Assembly (NCBI GenBank): GCA_035578905.1
Contig: JAQJVL010000111.1
Coordinates: 1,586,413 to 1,650,412, forward strand
Length of the DNA: 64,000 nucleotides
From: Stictocephala bisonia
Taxonomy: Eukaryota > Arthropoda > Insecta > Hemiptera > Membracidae
Reading direction: 5' to 3'
The notes below the pieces were generated by a model. It did no database searches, had not been told where the DNA came from, and saw nothing but the letters and a program-made list of their open reading frames with translations. Made by a program: the position numbers and the translations under genes. This document shows, piece after piece, positions 24,940-36,119 of this stretch (the stretch's first letter is position 1; each line of letters opens with the position of its first letter).

Positions 24940-25200
24940 TTAGACTGGACTCTCACCCGAACGTTTTGCTGAGGTGAGATTTGACCCATCTCTTCTAAAG
25001 ACTAAGTAATTATCCAGACCCAATTCCGATAATAAGCTTTCTGCTGACGGATTGATCTCAGTAAGTACAATTATTTTAAGTAAACACACATTTGCTGCCT
25101 CAATTAGTTGATTAAGTTTCGTTCTCAAATCATTAACTTCCTGATGGTTTAAACTAATAAAAGTATTGTCATTTACATGTTTTTTTTTTTTAATTACCAT
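24940..25200 (-). pseudogene. Non-LTR retrotransposon ORF2 fragment: APE-type endonuclease N-terminus
   Basis: The minus-strand frame carries the order expected at the start of the apurinic-endonuclease domain of Jockey/CR1-like elements. NDLRTKLNQL is followed by IIVLTE (the usual TETWL position, retaining the Glu), then SELGLDNYLVFRRD and SNLTSAKRSGE (the usual RDRS...SGGGV). The reading then stops at 24940, where the rest of the endonuclease and the RT should follow, so only the first third of the domain remains. No methionine context or promoter is visible. Known for the family: this domain nicks target DNA for target-primed reverse transcription. This copy cannot do so. Confidence 0.7.
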
Positions 25201-28200
25201 TTATAATAGTAAGGATACTGTTGTGATATTTTATTGTGAGATATCTTTTACCAGCTTTGGAACGTTTCTAGAGTTCAGTTCTAAGATTATTAAGATGCTA
25301 AATTATAATCACTAATATACTTTTGAAGTTTCTATAAAATCTGTTGGGTTTTAGTATATTTCTAGTGTTTTGTTCAGTCAACAATTTATTTAAATAAGAT
25401 TACTCGTTATATTAATTCAAGTGAAGACAGTTATACATTTTATTTTGCTTCTATATTTTTATTGAATATTCTTTGAACATACGAGGTTAATAATCATGGG
25501 AGATCGCTTGGAAACGTAAGAGCCACTTTGTCGAATCTGCCTTGTTTATTTATTTATTACAACGGACAGCACATAACAATTTTACAGATTTAACGGTTCA
25601 CGCTTCATTACATGAGAAACGAAAAGTGCATTAATACTAATGGACTACTATTGGCTTGTTAGTGTTTAACACCCAAAACATATCGTAAATAGCTCTAAAA
25701 CGTTATTCTAATTCAAAGTTGTAAAGCGTACCAAACCACATCCGTCACGTCACGCTCCCATTTCACCCTTCGCCCCCACTCGCAGCAATCGTTTCCCATT
25801 AGACTGTGAAGAGCCACACAGGAATCATCGGTCACGCGCGGTCGCCTCTAAACGAATCAGTTCACACCAATATCGCGATGAGGTCTGTTCGATTATCGAG
25901 TTTATAATCGAGTTTCGGCCGAGATTGGTTCCCAGAGCGGCGCAGCGCCGTGACTGGCAGAACCTTTGTACCTTGGGGAACAAAGCCTCCTAATGAAATT
26001 TGTCAGTAGCCTATAGCTGGCCGACTGGCTACTGGTAAGGTGCTGCCTATTAACTCTGTAAGGCGGCCAATCTCCCCTGGCTTTGTGGGGAATATTAGTT
26101 TAATGACAGTGCAGGAACCGAGGACATCTGCAGCAGACGTGATGCTGGACTCTCTTGGACCGTAGAGGGTACCTTACCACTCGTCAATCAGAGTCAGATG
26201 AAAAAATGGCAACAGGCCTAATAGTAGACTATTCCACAAAGAACATAATTAGCTTATAGTTTTTAAACACTAATAGGCCTTTCTATTCAACCTGGTGCTT
26301 ACAACTTAGGTAAGCTCTGAACCGTCGGAGTGGCACCTTACGAAAGAGGATTTGGTAGCCTATGTTAGCAGGATGCCGTGAGAAAATTAATTTAAAAAGC
26401 TCAATGTTTACATTCCAAAATATCATCTTTAATATTTTTAAAATGTATCAAAAATTAAACATAAATGGACATTTTTTGTAAATTGTACTATAACTGGACC
26501 GGACAGTAAGCGATCTGCGTGTTATATTTAGTGCATTTAGGGTTCCAGCGGCCGAGGGGAATAGTTTCACCTTACTTCACGAGCGTTACCAAAAATTCCA
26601 CAACAGTGTTTAATTAGAAAAAATACGTAATTGTAATGAACTGTACAAGTTTTTTTAGTTAGGATTTATTGTTTCCATTAACATTAATTACTAATTGTTA
26701 TTTAAATACTAAATAATGTTTAATCGTTTTAAGCTTGATTCGTTGGTGTTTATCAAACCAATTAATAGTCACTACTGCTAGTGACGTAATGGGTGGGGCT
26801 TTCTATTATGCCAAAATTAAAGTTACATAAAACAGGTAGTTAAGCTAAAATACCGAACCATGTATGTGTAGAGACTTACTTCACTTCTACTAAAAACCTA
26901 TCGTAATTATCTGCACTTAGCTCACAATATTTTTGTTCTTTAGTAAATTAGACAAAATTGTAATTCTTTTTCGTCTGTGGTGTTGTTTGTTTTATATTAA
27001 CAGCTTCTCCTTTTTTATTATATTTTATATCTTAATTGGACGATTAGTTGGTAATTTTGCTGTAAAAAGACCAAAACATTGATAACTTAGTGAGAGGGCT
27101 TCTGATTAGTAATATTTCATCTTGAAGAAAGAACAATACTTGTTAATGTGGTATGGCCGACGAATTTATAATATCTTCTATTAAACGAATTAAAAATGTA
27201 TCAATAAAGTAAAGTCAATAAAGTCTCCATACAAATACGTAAATAATCACATGAAAATTGAAAGGTGCGCTTATATCGTCGATATTTTTACACCTATCAA
27301 TGTTAATTAATACAAATAAAGTTTGCAGCTACATAAAAAGGGAGAAAGGGTTTACGAAGTTACGAGAAGGAAGTTTGGGGTCATAAAATTAAAACTCTGC
27401 AGTTTACTATAGTCAATATTACGTTGGTACCAAACTATTCTATTCATAACAAATAAAACAGTATTTATTAATTAAAATAATCATTTTAAATATAAAAATT
27501 AAGCTATCCTTATATTTTGATTCTTTTCCAGAGACATTTTGCAGGGGTAAGTCCTATTTACATAGGACACACTTGAAGTGCCGATGAATATAGGCGGCCA
27601 CTAACAATGCATATAATAGGTTGAACTTATTAGTTCCAATTGGGTATTTTAGGAAGGGTTGGCTGGTTGCACGAATAAAATAACAGATAAATGAAGTAAA
27701 GGTCTTATGGATCCTCAGTATTATAAAACTTATTAGAAAAATATCCTACTTTTTAATTTAAATCGGAGAGGAAAGGTTTTATTTATTTTTCTCTTGTGCT
27801 TAGGTATATGCTATTTCAATTAACTAATATCTACTTTACGCCAAAAAAGTTATTTCACAGGATTAGTAATGCCGATATTCGGTTCAATAATATTCATAAA
27901 TATTTCTTGTAGCCATAACAATTAACAAATTTGAAACAAGACGCGTCTTTAAATAAATATATTGTTTGTAAGTTCATGAACGAATAATAAGAAGACCAGG
28001 AATATACACTTCATCTGCAATGAAATCTGGGGGACAAGAGTAGGCCTCCTCTTTTCGTGAAAATAAAAGGAGCATTTTGACGGTAGAGAAACATTTCAAT
28101 TCTCTATAACCCTAGAAACGGGTAATACATAGATAGGCCTATAACAATACCAAAGTAAAAAGCAAATCAGTGCAGAAGTAAAAAGGAAGTATAGCTGTAC

Positions 28201-30066
28201 TGTTGAGACGAATAGCAAGTTCTAAATTTAAAAAAATCACAAAAATCCACAGCGATTAAGGAAGACGTTCAGATGACCGAGAAAAAATATGCTCTTTTGT
28301 GGTATGACAATATAAAACTCAATAATTATTGTAAAAAATTAAAACAGAACAACTAATGAGATCTTGAGGGGGTAACAAATTATTCATTGACATGAGTGAT
28401 GATGTAGGCACGAGATGTGATAGATAGCACGAGGAGCGTGCAGAGGTGTCCAATAGTAAACCTAGTTTATCTGCTAATACCTCTGAAAATGCAGTTTAAA
28501 AATAACCCTAGATTTCCTCTGAGAATTAACAGTGTTCAACTATGCTAAGGCCTACTAAAAGAAAAAATCACAAGTACAAAATTGCTAAATTTATCTTATC
28601 TTTGCAAATGCTGCAGAAATTTTAGGAAAAGAACACTAAAAAAGAGTTTATATACAAACTTTAGAGAGAAACAGCCCATATTATGTTTACTGTTGAGTTA
28701 GTATTCTTTATATACTTTTTATTAAATACTACTTTAAATTTTATTAAAAAATCCTCATGGAAAATTCGTCGCTAGTTGCCAGAAGGTTCAGTGTCATTTA
28801 CGAAGGAGCGTTGAATATCCACTCCATTGACAAACAAGATACAGAAAGCTGATAGATGTGAAAATAAACATCTACCTATAGGTTAATGTATCTTTTTATA
28901 TTACATTTTTTAAAAAGTATATTACTCTTTTGTAACTTATTTTGGAGTAGATCTACATTGTTTTGGAGCCTCCGTCATGTTTTCTTGTTCGCTAGACTGT
29001 TGCCTTTAATTATTTTAAAGTACTGTTTCTTCTATATAATGGTAGAAATTATACTCACACTTTCTAATAAAATATTTGTAAAATTGGCCTTTATTGCATT
29101 TTTTATTAATAAAAAATTAAGTTTTTATAAAAAGAGCAAATTTTATCAATCTTTTATTGGAAAATGAGAGCATCATTTCTACCATTATATATAACAAATC
29201 CAATAAGTGAGTTATCTTCAATATAACGGTTTCTTCATTTAGTTACGATTAACTAACAAAAATAAAGTTCTGTCTGAGGCCAATATCCTTCAAAATATTT
29301 CAATTCGTCCAGAAGATGATCTCACCATGACCTCGTATCCGCCCGAAATCAAAATGGTTCCATTATAAATCACCCAATACAAAATAGGAAAAATAAAAAG
29401 GTAATAACCCAAAGCCACAGAAATGTGGAAATGGAGTGAGGTGGATCAGACTTTGTGACGACCACAACAGTGACGGCTAATTGGTCCTGAACGGAAGGTG
29501 TAATGCTGAAAGAGCGTGAGCGTGGTCAACCGGACCGGTTCTAATGGTTTCCCGATACACATCGTGTGTCCAGGTGAAACTAATAGTTAGCATCACGGAA
29601 CAACTCATTTACCATCATTTGGTTTAATTTCTTCAGTTTCGGTTAGTCGAAATTACTTCTCGGAAATAGAAAATTTGCCAACTCGAACACTCATACAGGG
29701 ACTTTGTTCATTCTTGACACTGTCCAAATAACCACCAGTTTCCATTAATTTAAGTTGAAAAAAGTAGAACACAACTTGGATACCTGGATAGGTTAATAGA
29801 GGTAGCATTTAAACAACCTGAAAATCAATCAAATAAATTTAACGAATTATGATTTTCTGTTATATTGCTTTATGTTATAAAATAATTATTTTTAAAGTGG
29901 ATAAGCGATATTTAGTTTTAGGACCATCAAAATATCTCATAAAACTAAACCTTTGCAGAAAAATTTCACAATTATGCCACAAGTGACTGTCATTATGTTG
30001 TGAATTTGACTATGGATTTAATAAATAGAACATCTACGTAACTCTAGAAACAGTAATCCTTAATAT
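25201..30066. other. Nearly 5 kb AT-rich, largely featureless
   Basis: A GC-richer block at about 25740-26180 contains several CpGs and ggcgcagcgccg but no open frame worth calling. A possible micro-exon at 27532-27546 is listed separately. A short hairpin gtcctat/ataggac lies near 27551-27568. Another GC-richer block lies at 29430-29590. Open frames are short and AT-driven. Confidence 0.5.
27532..27546 (+). other. Possible 15-bp micro-exon
   Basis: A long pyrimidine-rich acceptor (ttgattcttttccag, ending 27531) is followed after 15 bp (agacattttgcaggg) by a perfect donor gtaagt (27547-27552). Fifteen bases would add five codons. There is no supporting neighbour exon. Confidence 0.2.
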
Positions 30067-30879
30067 GCTGCAGGCAGTGGCGTATTTAGGGGGGGCTATA
30101 GGGGCTGTAGCCCAGGGTGGCAGAATTTAGGGGGCGGCAAAGGAGTTGGAAGTTACCAGGCATGTAATGGTATTTTAAGAATATTTGAAAATTAAGGGCG
30201 TCAATGTCAAGTACAAAGTACTGTTCTTTACAAAATATTATCAAGTTACGGCTGTCATCTAACTGTGTTACGAATGTATGTATAGAGCGAGAGCGGCAGA
30301 AGTTGTGTACTTTTGTTGATAGGCAGGTCCGGGGAAGAGGGGTAGAGGAAGACGTATGTATGTCTGATGTTCGCCGCCTCAATTCATCAATTCATTTTCG
30401 CTCTCTAAAGCAAGAAGAAAGTTGATTTAATCGCCACAGACATGTAAATAATATAAAGTTGTGTTCTATTTTTTACTTTAAAAATTCTAAATTTTACTTT
30501 CCAGCTTAGCTTGCATACTTACAACTCATATATTACTTGATTTATTATTGTAAATTGTTCTTATTTCTTTCAAAAATTCTACTAAATTAAGTCATATTAG
30601 AACATTTGTAAACTAAAATACACCACTAACATTTCAATTAATAACACGATTAAAATAAATTGGTTTTAACTTATAGTGTTCAGCTTATGTTGATACCTAC
30701 TACCTACTAAGTTTTTAGTACAACATTAGCTATGATACAAACAAAGGGTGGGGGGGTTGCGGCAGATCCCCGCTATATCCCCTAGGCGGCAAAACGTGAA
30801 ATAGGCCACTGGGTGGGGGGGGGGCAAATTTTGTCTAGCCCAGGGGCGGCAAATCTTCAAATACGCCTCTGGCTGCAGG
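30067..30879. mobile_element. hAT-type non-autonomous element with perfect 8-bp target duplication
   Basis: The element body is 30075-30871 (797 bp). Its left end CAGTGGCGTATTT pairs with the complement of its right end, CAGAGGCGTATTT (12 of 13). It is flanked on both sides by gctgcagg (30067-30074 and 30872-30879), an exact 8-bp duplication, which together with CAGnGGCG termini is diagnostic of hAT insertion. G-rich subterminal tracts (ggcggcaaa and runs of G) occur at both ends. A second terminus-like word (complement cagtggcctattt) lies near 30800, suggesting a duplicated right end. The AT-rich middle has no transposase; the short frames inside match nothing. Confidence 0.85.
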
Positions 30880-31050
30880 TAAGGGAATGTGTGGTGGATT
30901 CGATTCCCGATGTGACCATAACAGTTGTTACATCCCTGTGCCACCCCCGTGGTTCGGAATTCACATTACGCAGATTGTTCCCAGGATAAGTGTTAAAGAG
31001 GGCCTCTTAGCCCTAACTTCACCTGATAAAATAAGACATTCTTTAACTTA
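30880..31050 (+). repeat. SINE-like fragment with B-box, 5' part missing
   Basis: Directly beyond the hAT element, ggattcgattccc (30896-30908) fits the Pol III B-box GGTTCRANNCC. It is followed by a body with gtggttcggaattcacatta and a tail ending aataagacattctttaactt, the layout of a tRNA-derived SINE with a LINE-like 3' end. No A-box is visible on the other side of the hAT insertion, so this is probably a truncated copy. Confidence 0.35.
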
Positions 31051-32356
31051 AAGAAATGTCAAAAAATCCGTAGTTAGTCGAAAGAATTACGCAAAATAGC
31101 TAATAGTGAGTGATAGATTCTCTGTCGTTAGCGCATCTGTTTCAGTGGAGTACCCACTCCCCGCGCCCATCCCCTCACATGTCGCGACCGTCGAGACCTG
31201 CTGCGTTACTACGAGCCAACTCATCCCTGCATCTGGCGAATCGGCTGTACATTCGGCTCATTCCGGTTATTATGTATTCACCAATTCACCGATATTATGC
31301 ATTAAGCGATTGTCGACTTTATTTCTTTTGCCTTCCAGAATGCTCGTTTTGTTTTAGTTATTTGTTGATCTGTCAAATGGGAAAAGTGCTGAATTTTCTT
31401 TATTTATTTTTTTAATTTTTGTTAAATTATCGTTAAAGTGTATATAGACTAATTGACTAGATCTACAATCAATAAGTTGACTGAGGCTAATAATTGCGGC
31501 GATTTGGTAGTAAAATTAAAGAAAAATACCTTTTTGTTCATTTTCTTTCGAGGATACGCTGGCATAATACAGAACATGACATGTAAGGTATATTAAAAAT
31601 CTCGATCTTACATTAGGCACTTGACTATTTCTAATTATGAGTATCAGAACTTGATGTGTGGTAGTGAGTGTTTATATAACAATTATTTTTTTGGAATACC
31701 GTATGAAGCTTTGTTTTGTTTAAACATTTGTCCTGTATTCAAACATAATATACTGACTTTAACTATTAGAGAGGACTTTATAGTTCTAATTTCACAAGGA
31801 CTTTTTTATTTCACTTTATTTCATTTCAAACATAGTATATATTTAAACTCACTTAGTAAAATGATGGTTTCTATATTACTTATTATTATTATAAAATAGT
31901 AGGCTATATATCATACGTAAAATTTCGAATAAGAGACAAACATTTCTTATTGAAAAACAATTAAACAATTAAACGTCGAATGCGGCAGTGGATTATGAGT
32001 TACCCGATGCGTCATAACCAGTCAGTTTGTGCGCTTTCTTCAACGCGGATTTTTGGGAAACGATTCGTTAAAATGTTTCAAATAAGACATACATTTTATG
32101 AAGACAAACATACGTGAAATTTAAATATGAATTTAAATATGAATATTGGATGTCAAAATATAATTTTGACATCCAACTAACTTTTTCATTTCATGATTTA
32201 GCTTAATTTATATGACAAATATTCAAAATTAAATTTCAATTTCAACACTATTGTTAAAAAATCGATAGGTAATCATCTTTTCTTGGGTTGAATTAAAAAA
32301 ATGTTTTGATCTATATTGGTATTAGCATGTTAAACGATTGTTTGGTTGAAAAGTGA
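31051..32356. other. AT-rich sequence with a GC-richer patch and a perfect hairpin
   Basis: 31110-31270 is GC-richer, with overlapping short frames and no recognised protein. 32146-32176 forms a perfect 14-bp hairpin (listed separately). Nothing else is recognised. Confidence 0.5.
32146..32176. repeat. Perfect inverted repeat, 14-bp stem and 3-nt loop
   Basis: ttggatgtcaaaat and attttgacatccaa flank the loop ata. It could fold in either strand. It is preceded by a tandem aatttaaatatg duplication. Confidence 0.8.
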
Positions 32357-33725
32357 CAGATATACTCCTTCTCAAAGGTTTTCGGAAAAGCAGTTCTTAA
32401 TAGATTATGGTCTTTCATAAATCATAATAATATTTTGTTCAGCAACCAGTTTGGTTTTGTCAAGGGAGGTTCTACCGTCAGCGCAATGTTCACACTCATA
32501 AATAAAGTAGTTGGTGGCTTAGATGGAAGTAAGTATGTTGCGGATGTCTTTTTTTATTTGCGGAAGGCATTTGGTATGGTTTCGCACGAAATTCTACTAG
32601 AAAAACTGGAGGGGATTGGAGTTCGTGGTGTGGCAAAGCAATGGTTTTCGTCTTACTTAAGAGATCGCCAACAAGTTGTCGAGATGTCTTTCGTAGATGG
32701 TCTAACTTTGAAGCGTTTTAATTCTGATGTCCAAACTGTTATGGCAGGAGTTCCCCAGGGATCCATACTTGGGCCTCTTTTGTTTATCCTGTATATTAAT
32801 GACCTGAAGAGATGTGTTCCTGATGCCCATTTGTGTCTATTTGCTGACGACACGTCAATTATAATGGATAACCATTGTCGTGATGCCTTGGAGACCTGCA
32901 CTTTTGTGGACTCTAATAGGATTGTTCGGTGGTTTCGGGAAAATGGTTTAGTCATTAACACTGATCAGACTAGATGTTTAAATCACAGGAAAGTGCGAAG
33001 GTGATCTTAATTGTTGGGTCGGTGATGTGGAGGTATTTTCCCAACACACTGTGAAGTTCTTGGGTTTGTCTGTGGACCCAATGTTGCACGAAAAGTATGT
33101 TCTGGAATGTTTTTCCTCCGCACACTTTCACATTTTACAAACACACCAGTCCTTCTTACTTCATACTACGCTCTGATATTCCCTTATTTGTCTCATGCAG
33201 TAACAATCTGGATTTAGAAAGTTCTGTATCTAAACGAATATTTGTTTTACTAAAGAAGGCGTTGTGAATTGTTGCTGGGATTCATCAAAGAGAGTCGTGC
33301 AAAAATATTTTTAAGAACGTAAACATTTGAACTTTTCCTAGCTTATACATTTTTCACACTTTACTTTTTCTAAAACAGGACTAAAGTTTTATCAGTCCCT
33401 TGTTCCACATTCAGAATACAATCTTAGAAATAAGCATAAACTAAACATCCCCTCTCATACTATTTCCTTTAAAATACCACACCTACGACAATGCCATAGC
33501 TTTATTCCATGCCATGCCTATATTCCTAAGAATCTGAGTAGACTTTATGACTTTTAAAAGAAAGCTTAGGACTTTTCTTGTACAGAAATGTTTTTACTCT
33601 GTCAATGATTACATTACATCTAGGTAATAAATTTTACTGTAATTGTAAATTTTAGTAATAATTATTGACACAAGCCAATGAATGGTATTTTGTTTTATGG
33701 CAATAAAGTATATTTGACTTTGAAG
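32357..33725 (+). pseudogene. Decayed Jockey/CR1-like non-LTR retrotransposon, RT to 3' end
   Basis: RT motifs appear in order: FSKVFGKAVLNRLWSFI, then NQFGFVKGGST, motif A region, [20 protein letters not shown] (about 32743-32800), FADD (about 32840-32851) and FRENGLVINTDQT. In motif A the usual FFDLxKAFD reads FFYLRKAFG, so the metal-binding Asp is Tyr and the second Asp is Gly: the enzyme is dead. The frame breaks at 33004. Thumb/C-terminal similarity continues in other frames (CWVGDVEVF, KFLGLSVDP, YYALIFPYLSHAVTIW, then a final LRTFLVQKCFYSVND-like stretch) to about 33630. The 3' end caataaagtatatttgactttgaa-like tail (33703-33725) is typical. The 5' half, including the endonuclease, is missing. 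Confidence 0.88.
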
Positions 33726-34497
33726 TGCCGCTTGGTGTTTCTATCTGTACCAAGATGGCAGCGGCGGTAGTGATAGTCACTGCATTGCTATATGCGTTTG
33801 CCCTTCTGTATTAACTGTGTTCGTCGATGACCAACTGTCACTCTGCTGCAGCGATGACCAGGTGAATACATCACGCTTCACCGCTGAAAATCTAGATCTG
33901 CTCTTTTGGAACATATTAGGAGAGTTTAAGGGGAATACACACAGGAATATAAAGGGAAAGTTTAACAATACCGGTCGTCCCTCGTATGATGACGGTATTA
34001 TAGTTTAGGGAATACTATCTATGTACTCATTGAGGTACGCCCTGTACATCTCTAGTAACACTCATTAACAGGCCTAATATATTTACCATCTGTTGACACA
34101 CCAAAAAGCTAGGCTTTCACAGCTCTATTAGTGATACTCATTTTCCAGATACTTTCACAATACTCTCCAAGATGAAGGCTGGGTGCCTACAATAAGGAAA
34201 CAATTATTTTAAACAGTACTAAGAAAATTGACTTGCAATAAATTAAAGCATATTTATATCCCTTCGACAAAACAAAAAAACATAACCTCAACTTGAGCCG
34301 TCCAGAGACACCTGCGGGGTCACAACCGTACAAACTAGACCATTTTAGCCGTGAGGATCCAATTTGGAACTGCGGTCTTCGTATCTCACGGACAGTATTA
34401 TCTAATCCAAATTTAATAATCTGTGTTGATTCGTAGTTGGGGCAATTTGAGCTAGTCAGACGCGAAGAAGTCAAAGAGATACCGAGCACGTCTGACC
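33726..34497. other. Unique sequence, no gene recognised
   Basis: Contains ccaagatggcagcggcgg at 33749-33766 (YY1/Pho-like word). Overlapping opposite frames at 33777-34008 and a 145-codon minus frame at 34187-34624 match no family I know. The latter is read through the promoter-like block and is probably fortuitous. Confidence 0.45.
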
Positions 34498-34590
34498 GCA
34501 GCCAATCGCAGCGCGGGAAAAACAGAGCGGCCAATAAACGAACGGTAACATATAAAACAAACAAGCAACAAGCAATCCGATTCCAATTAC
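34498..34590 (+). promoter_or_regulatory. Promoter-like block: two CCAAT boxes and a TATA box
   Basis: gcagccaatcgcagcgcggg (near 34499), gcggccaataaacg (near 34527) and acatataaaacaaac (TATAAAA near 34553) are spaced like CCAAT boxes about 50 and 25 bp upstream of a TATA box. Initiation would be expected near 34583. The block is GC-rich in an AT-rich setting. The downstream ATG near 34609 opens only a six-codon frame, so any transcript would need splicing or be non-coding. An LTR is an alternative, but no matching second LTR or primer site was found. Confidence 0.35.
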
Positions 34591-35429
34591 TGTTCGGTTT
34601 GTAGTGTTCATGGTTCGACGGCACCGGTAATTGTGAACCAGTTCTTGCCTTTGTTCGACCGTTCGATTGCAGACCGCACGTGATCCGAAAGGATTCCTAA
34701 TTTGGACTCTTTTTTCTTCATTTTCCCTGTATGGACGAATAATTTTGCCGTTTTAAGAATCGATCAGTTTCACCTCTGTCCATACAGTAACGAGATAATT
34801 TTTAGTACAAAAATATTATTTGAAATAATTATTAAGATTGTATTAAATAAAAATAAATAAAGAAAATTGTACTTAATGATTCATATCCACCCAATCAATA
34901 ATACTTAACAAGGCTGAGTGCCAATAGTAAATTTATTCTTTGCTCCTAAACGTGACCAGCCCTTTTATATAACTTACAATGGCATTATATAATGACTCAA
35001 TAAAAAACACCCGGGAGATATCAGCTGACCGATTTGTCTCGTTCTTTGTAAAATTTACCCATTTTTACCTAACGTAATGTAGTAATCCTGTCTTCTTGTT
35101 TCTGCTGAGAAAAATACATAATTAGGTTTATAATAAAAAAAAAAAATAATATTATTATTAAAAAATACTATGGTATTTTACTTTAAAGACAATTTCTCGC
35201 TATTTTATCGTTATTACTTATCGATTATTTTTATTGTTATATAATAATCGTTATATAATAATACCTATTATATTATTATATATATTACTGTTATTATTAT
35301 CGCCTGGCAGATTACTTTAATTAGAATTATTGTTGAAATTAAATTAAAACTATAATTTTTAAAGAGTTCAGAGTTTAAAGAGTTTAGTGATGTGTTTAAT
35401 TTTCACGTAGCTTATTTTCCTTTTTTCGC
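34591..35429. other. AT-rich spacer with simple AT repeats
   Basis: 34728-34737 (ctgtatggac) and 34779-34788 (gtccatacag) are an inverted pair. 35130-35300 is a run of ata/tta simple repeats. No gene recognised. Confidence 0.55.
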
Positions 35430-35600
35430 CAAGGTATGAGTGTTAATAAACAAGTGTAGTCATTGTTACTAACTTTAGTAAGAGCCATTTATTCATAACC
35501 CAATAGCCAGAGCAACTTTTGGATACGGACAGCTGATCGTGCGTGTTATACGAACCATGTAACATGACTAACATATGTACGGTTATCGGTCTGATGGTTG
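35430..35600. repeat. Dispersed repeat, copy 2
   Basis: Second, diverged copy of the repeat at 24210-24380, with the same word order and orientation (aagtgtagtcattgttacta, ttcataacccaatagcc, agagcaact, acggacagct, acgaaccatgta, ggtctgat). Confidence 0.5.
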
Positions 35601-36119
35601 TTATTTTGTTGTTATTGTTTATTATAAGTTATATGGTGTTTTTGAACTCTCAGGAAACCTTTGGTGTTTTATGTTTTATTTCAGACATAAAAGCAGTTAC
35701 TTAATTCTATGGTCTATTTCCCTTCTTTAACAGTTTGTCTTTAACCTTAAGTTTGTGAATTTTACGTACAAATTTATAACTGAAATACCGTACATTTTAC
35801 AGGTCTAATGTGTTGTAAACTTACTATGTTTGTTAGCACCTATTTGTACACATTTTTTTGTTATTTTTCATTTCACCTTTTAAAAATGGTTATTTTTAAT
35901 CTTACCATAAATAAAACGTAAAAGCTTATTATATGCGAAATCGTCAAGAAGAACTTTATTTTTATTTTTAATCCTTTTTAAACTACTAAGGTATGAGATA
36001 GTCATAACTGAAAGGCTTATGTAGTGTAGTCTAAACAATTATTAAAATAATACACATCACTAGCAATTTTTAGCACTAAGGAAAGCAATTTGCAACACTT
36101 AATAGGAATAAAAAATATT
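35601..36119. other. AT-rich spacer, nothing recognised
   Basis: No open frame or repeat of note between the dispersed repeat and the transposase pseudogene. Confidence 0.6.

Noticed and set aside
31110..31260. tRNA gene near gttagcgcatctgtttcagtgg
   Set aside because: A-box-like words only; no B-box at the right distance and no cloverleaf could be drawn.
34187..34624. 145-codon minus-strand frame as a gene
   Set aside because: It runs against and through the CCAAT/TATA block, has no recognised domain, and its second half is AT-driven hydrophobic sequence.
34498..34700. Block as the LTR of a retrovirus-like element
   Set aside because: No second copy, no TG..CA borders with target duplication, no tRNA primer site and no gag/pol nearby.
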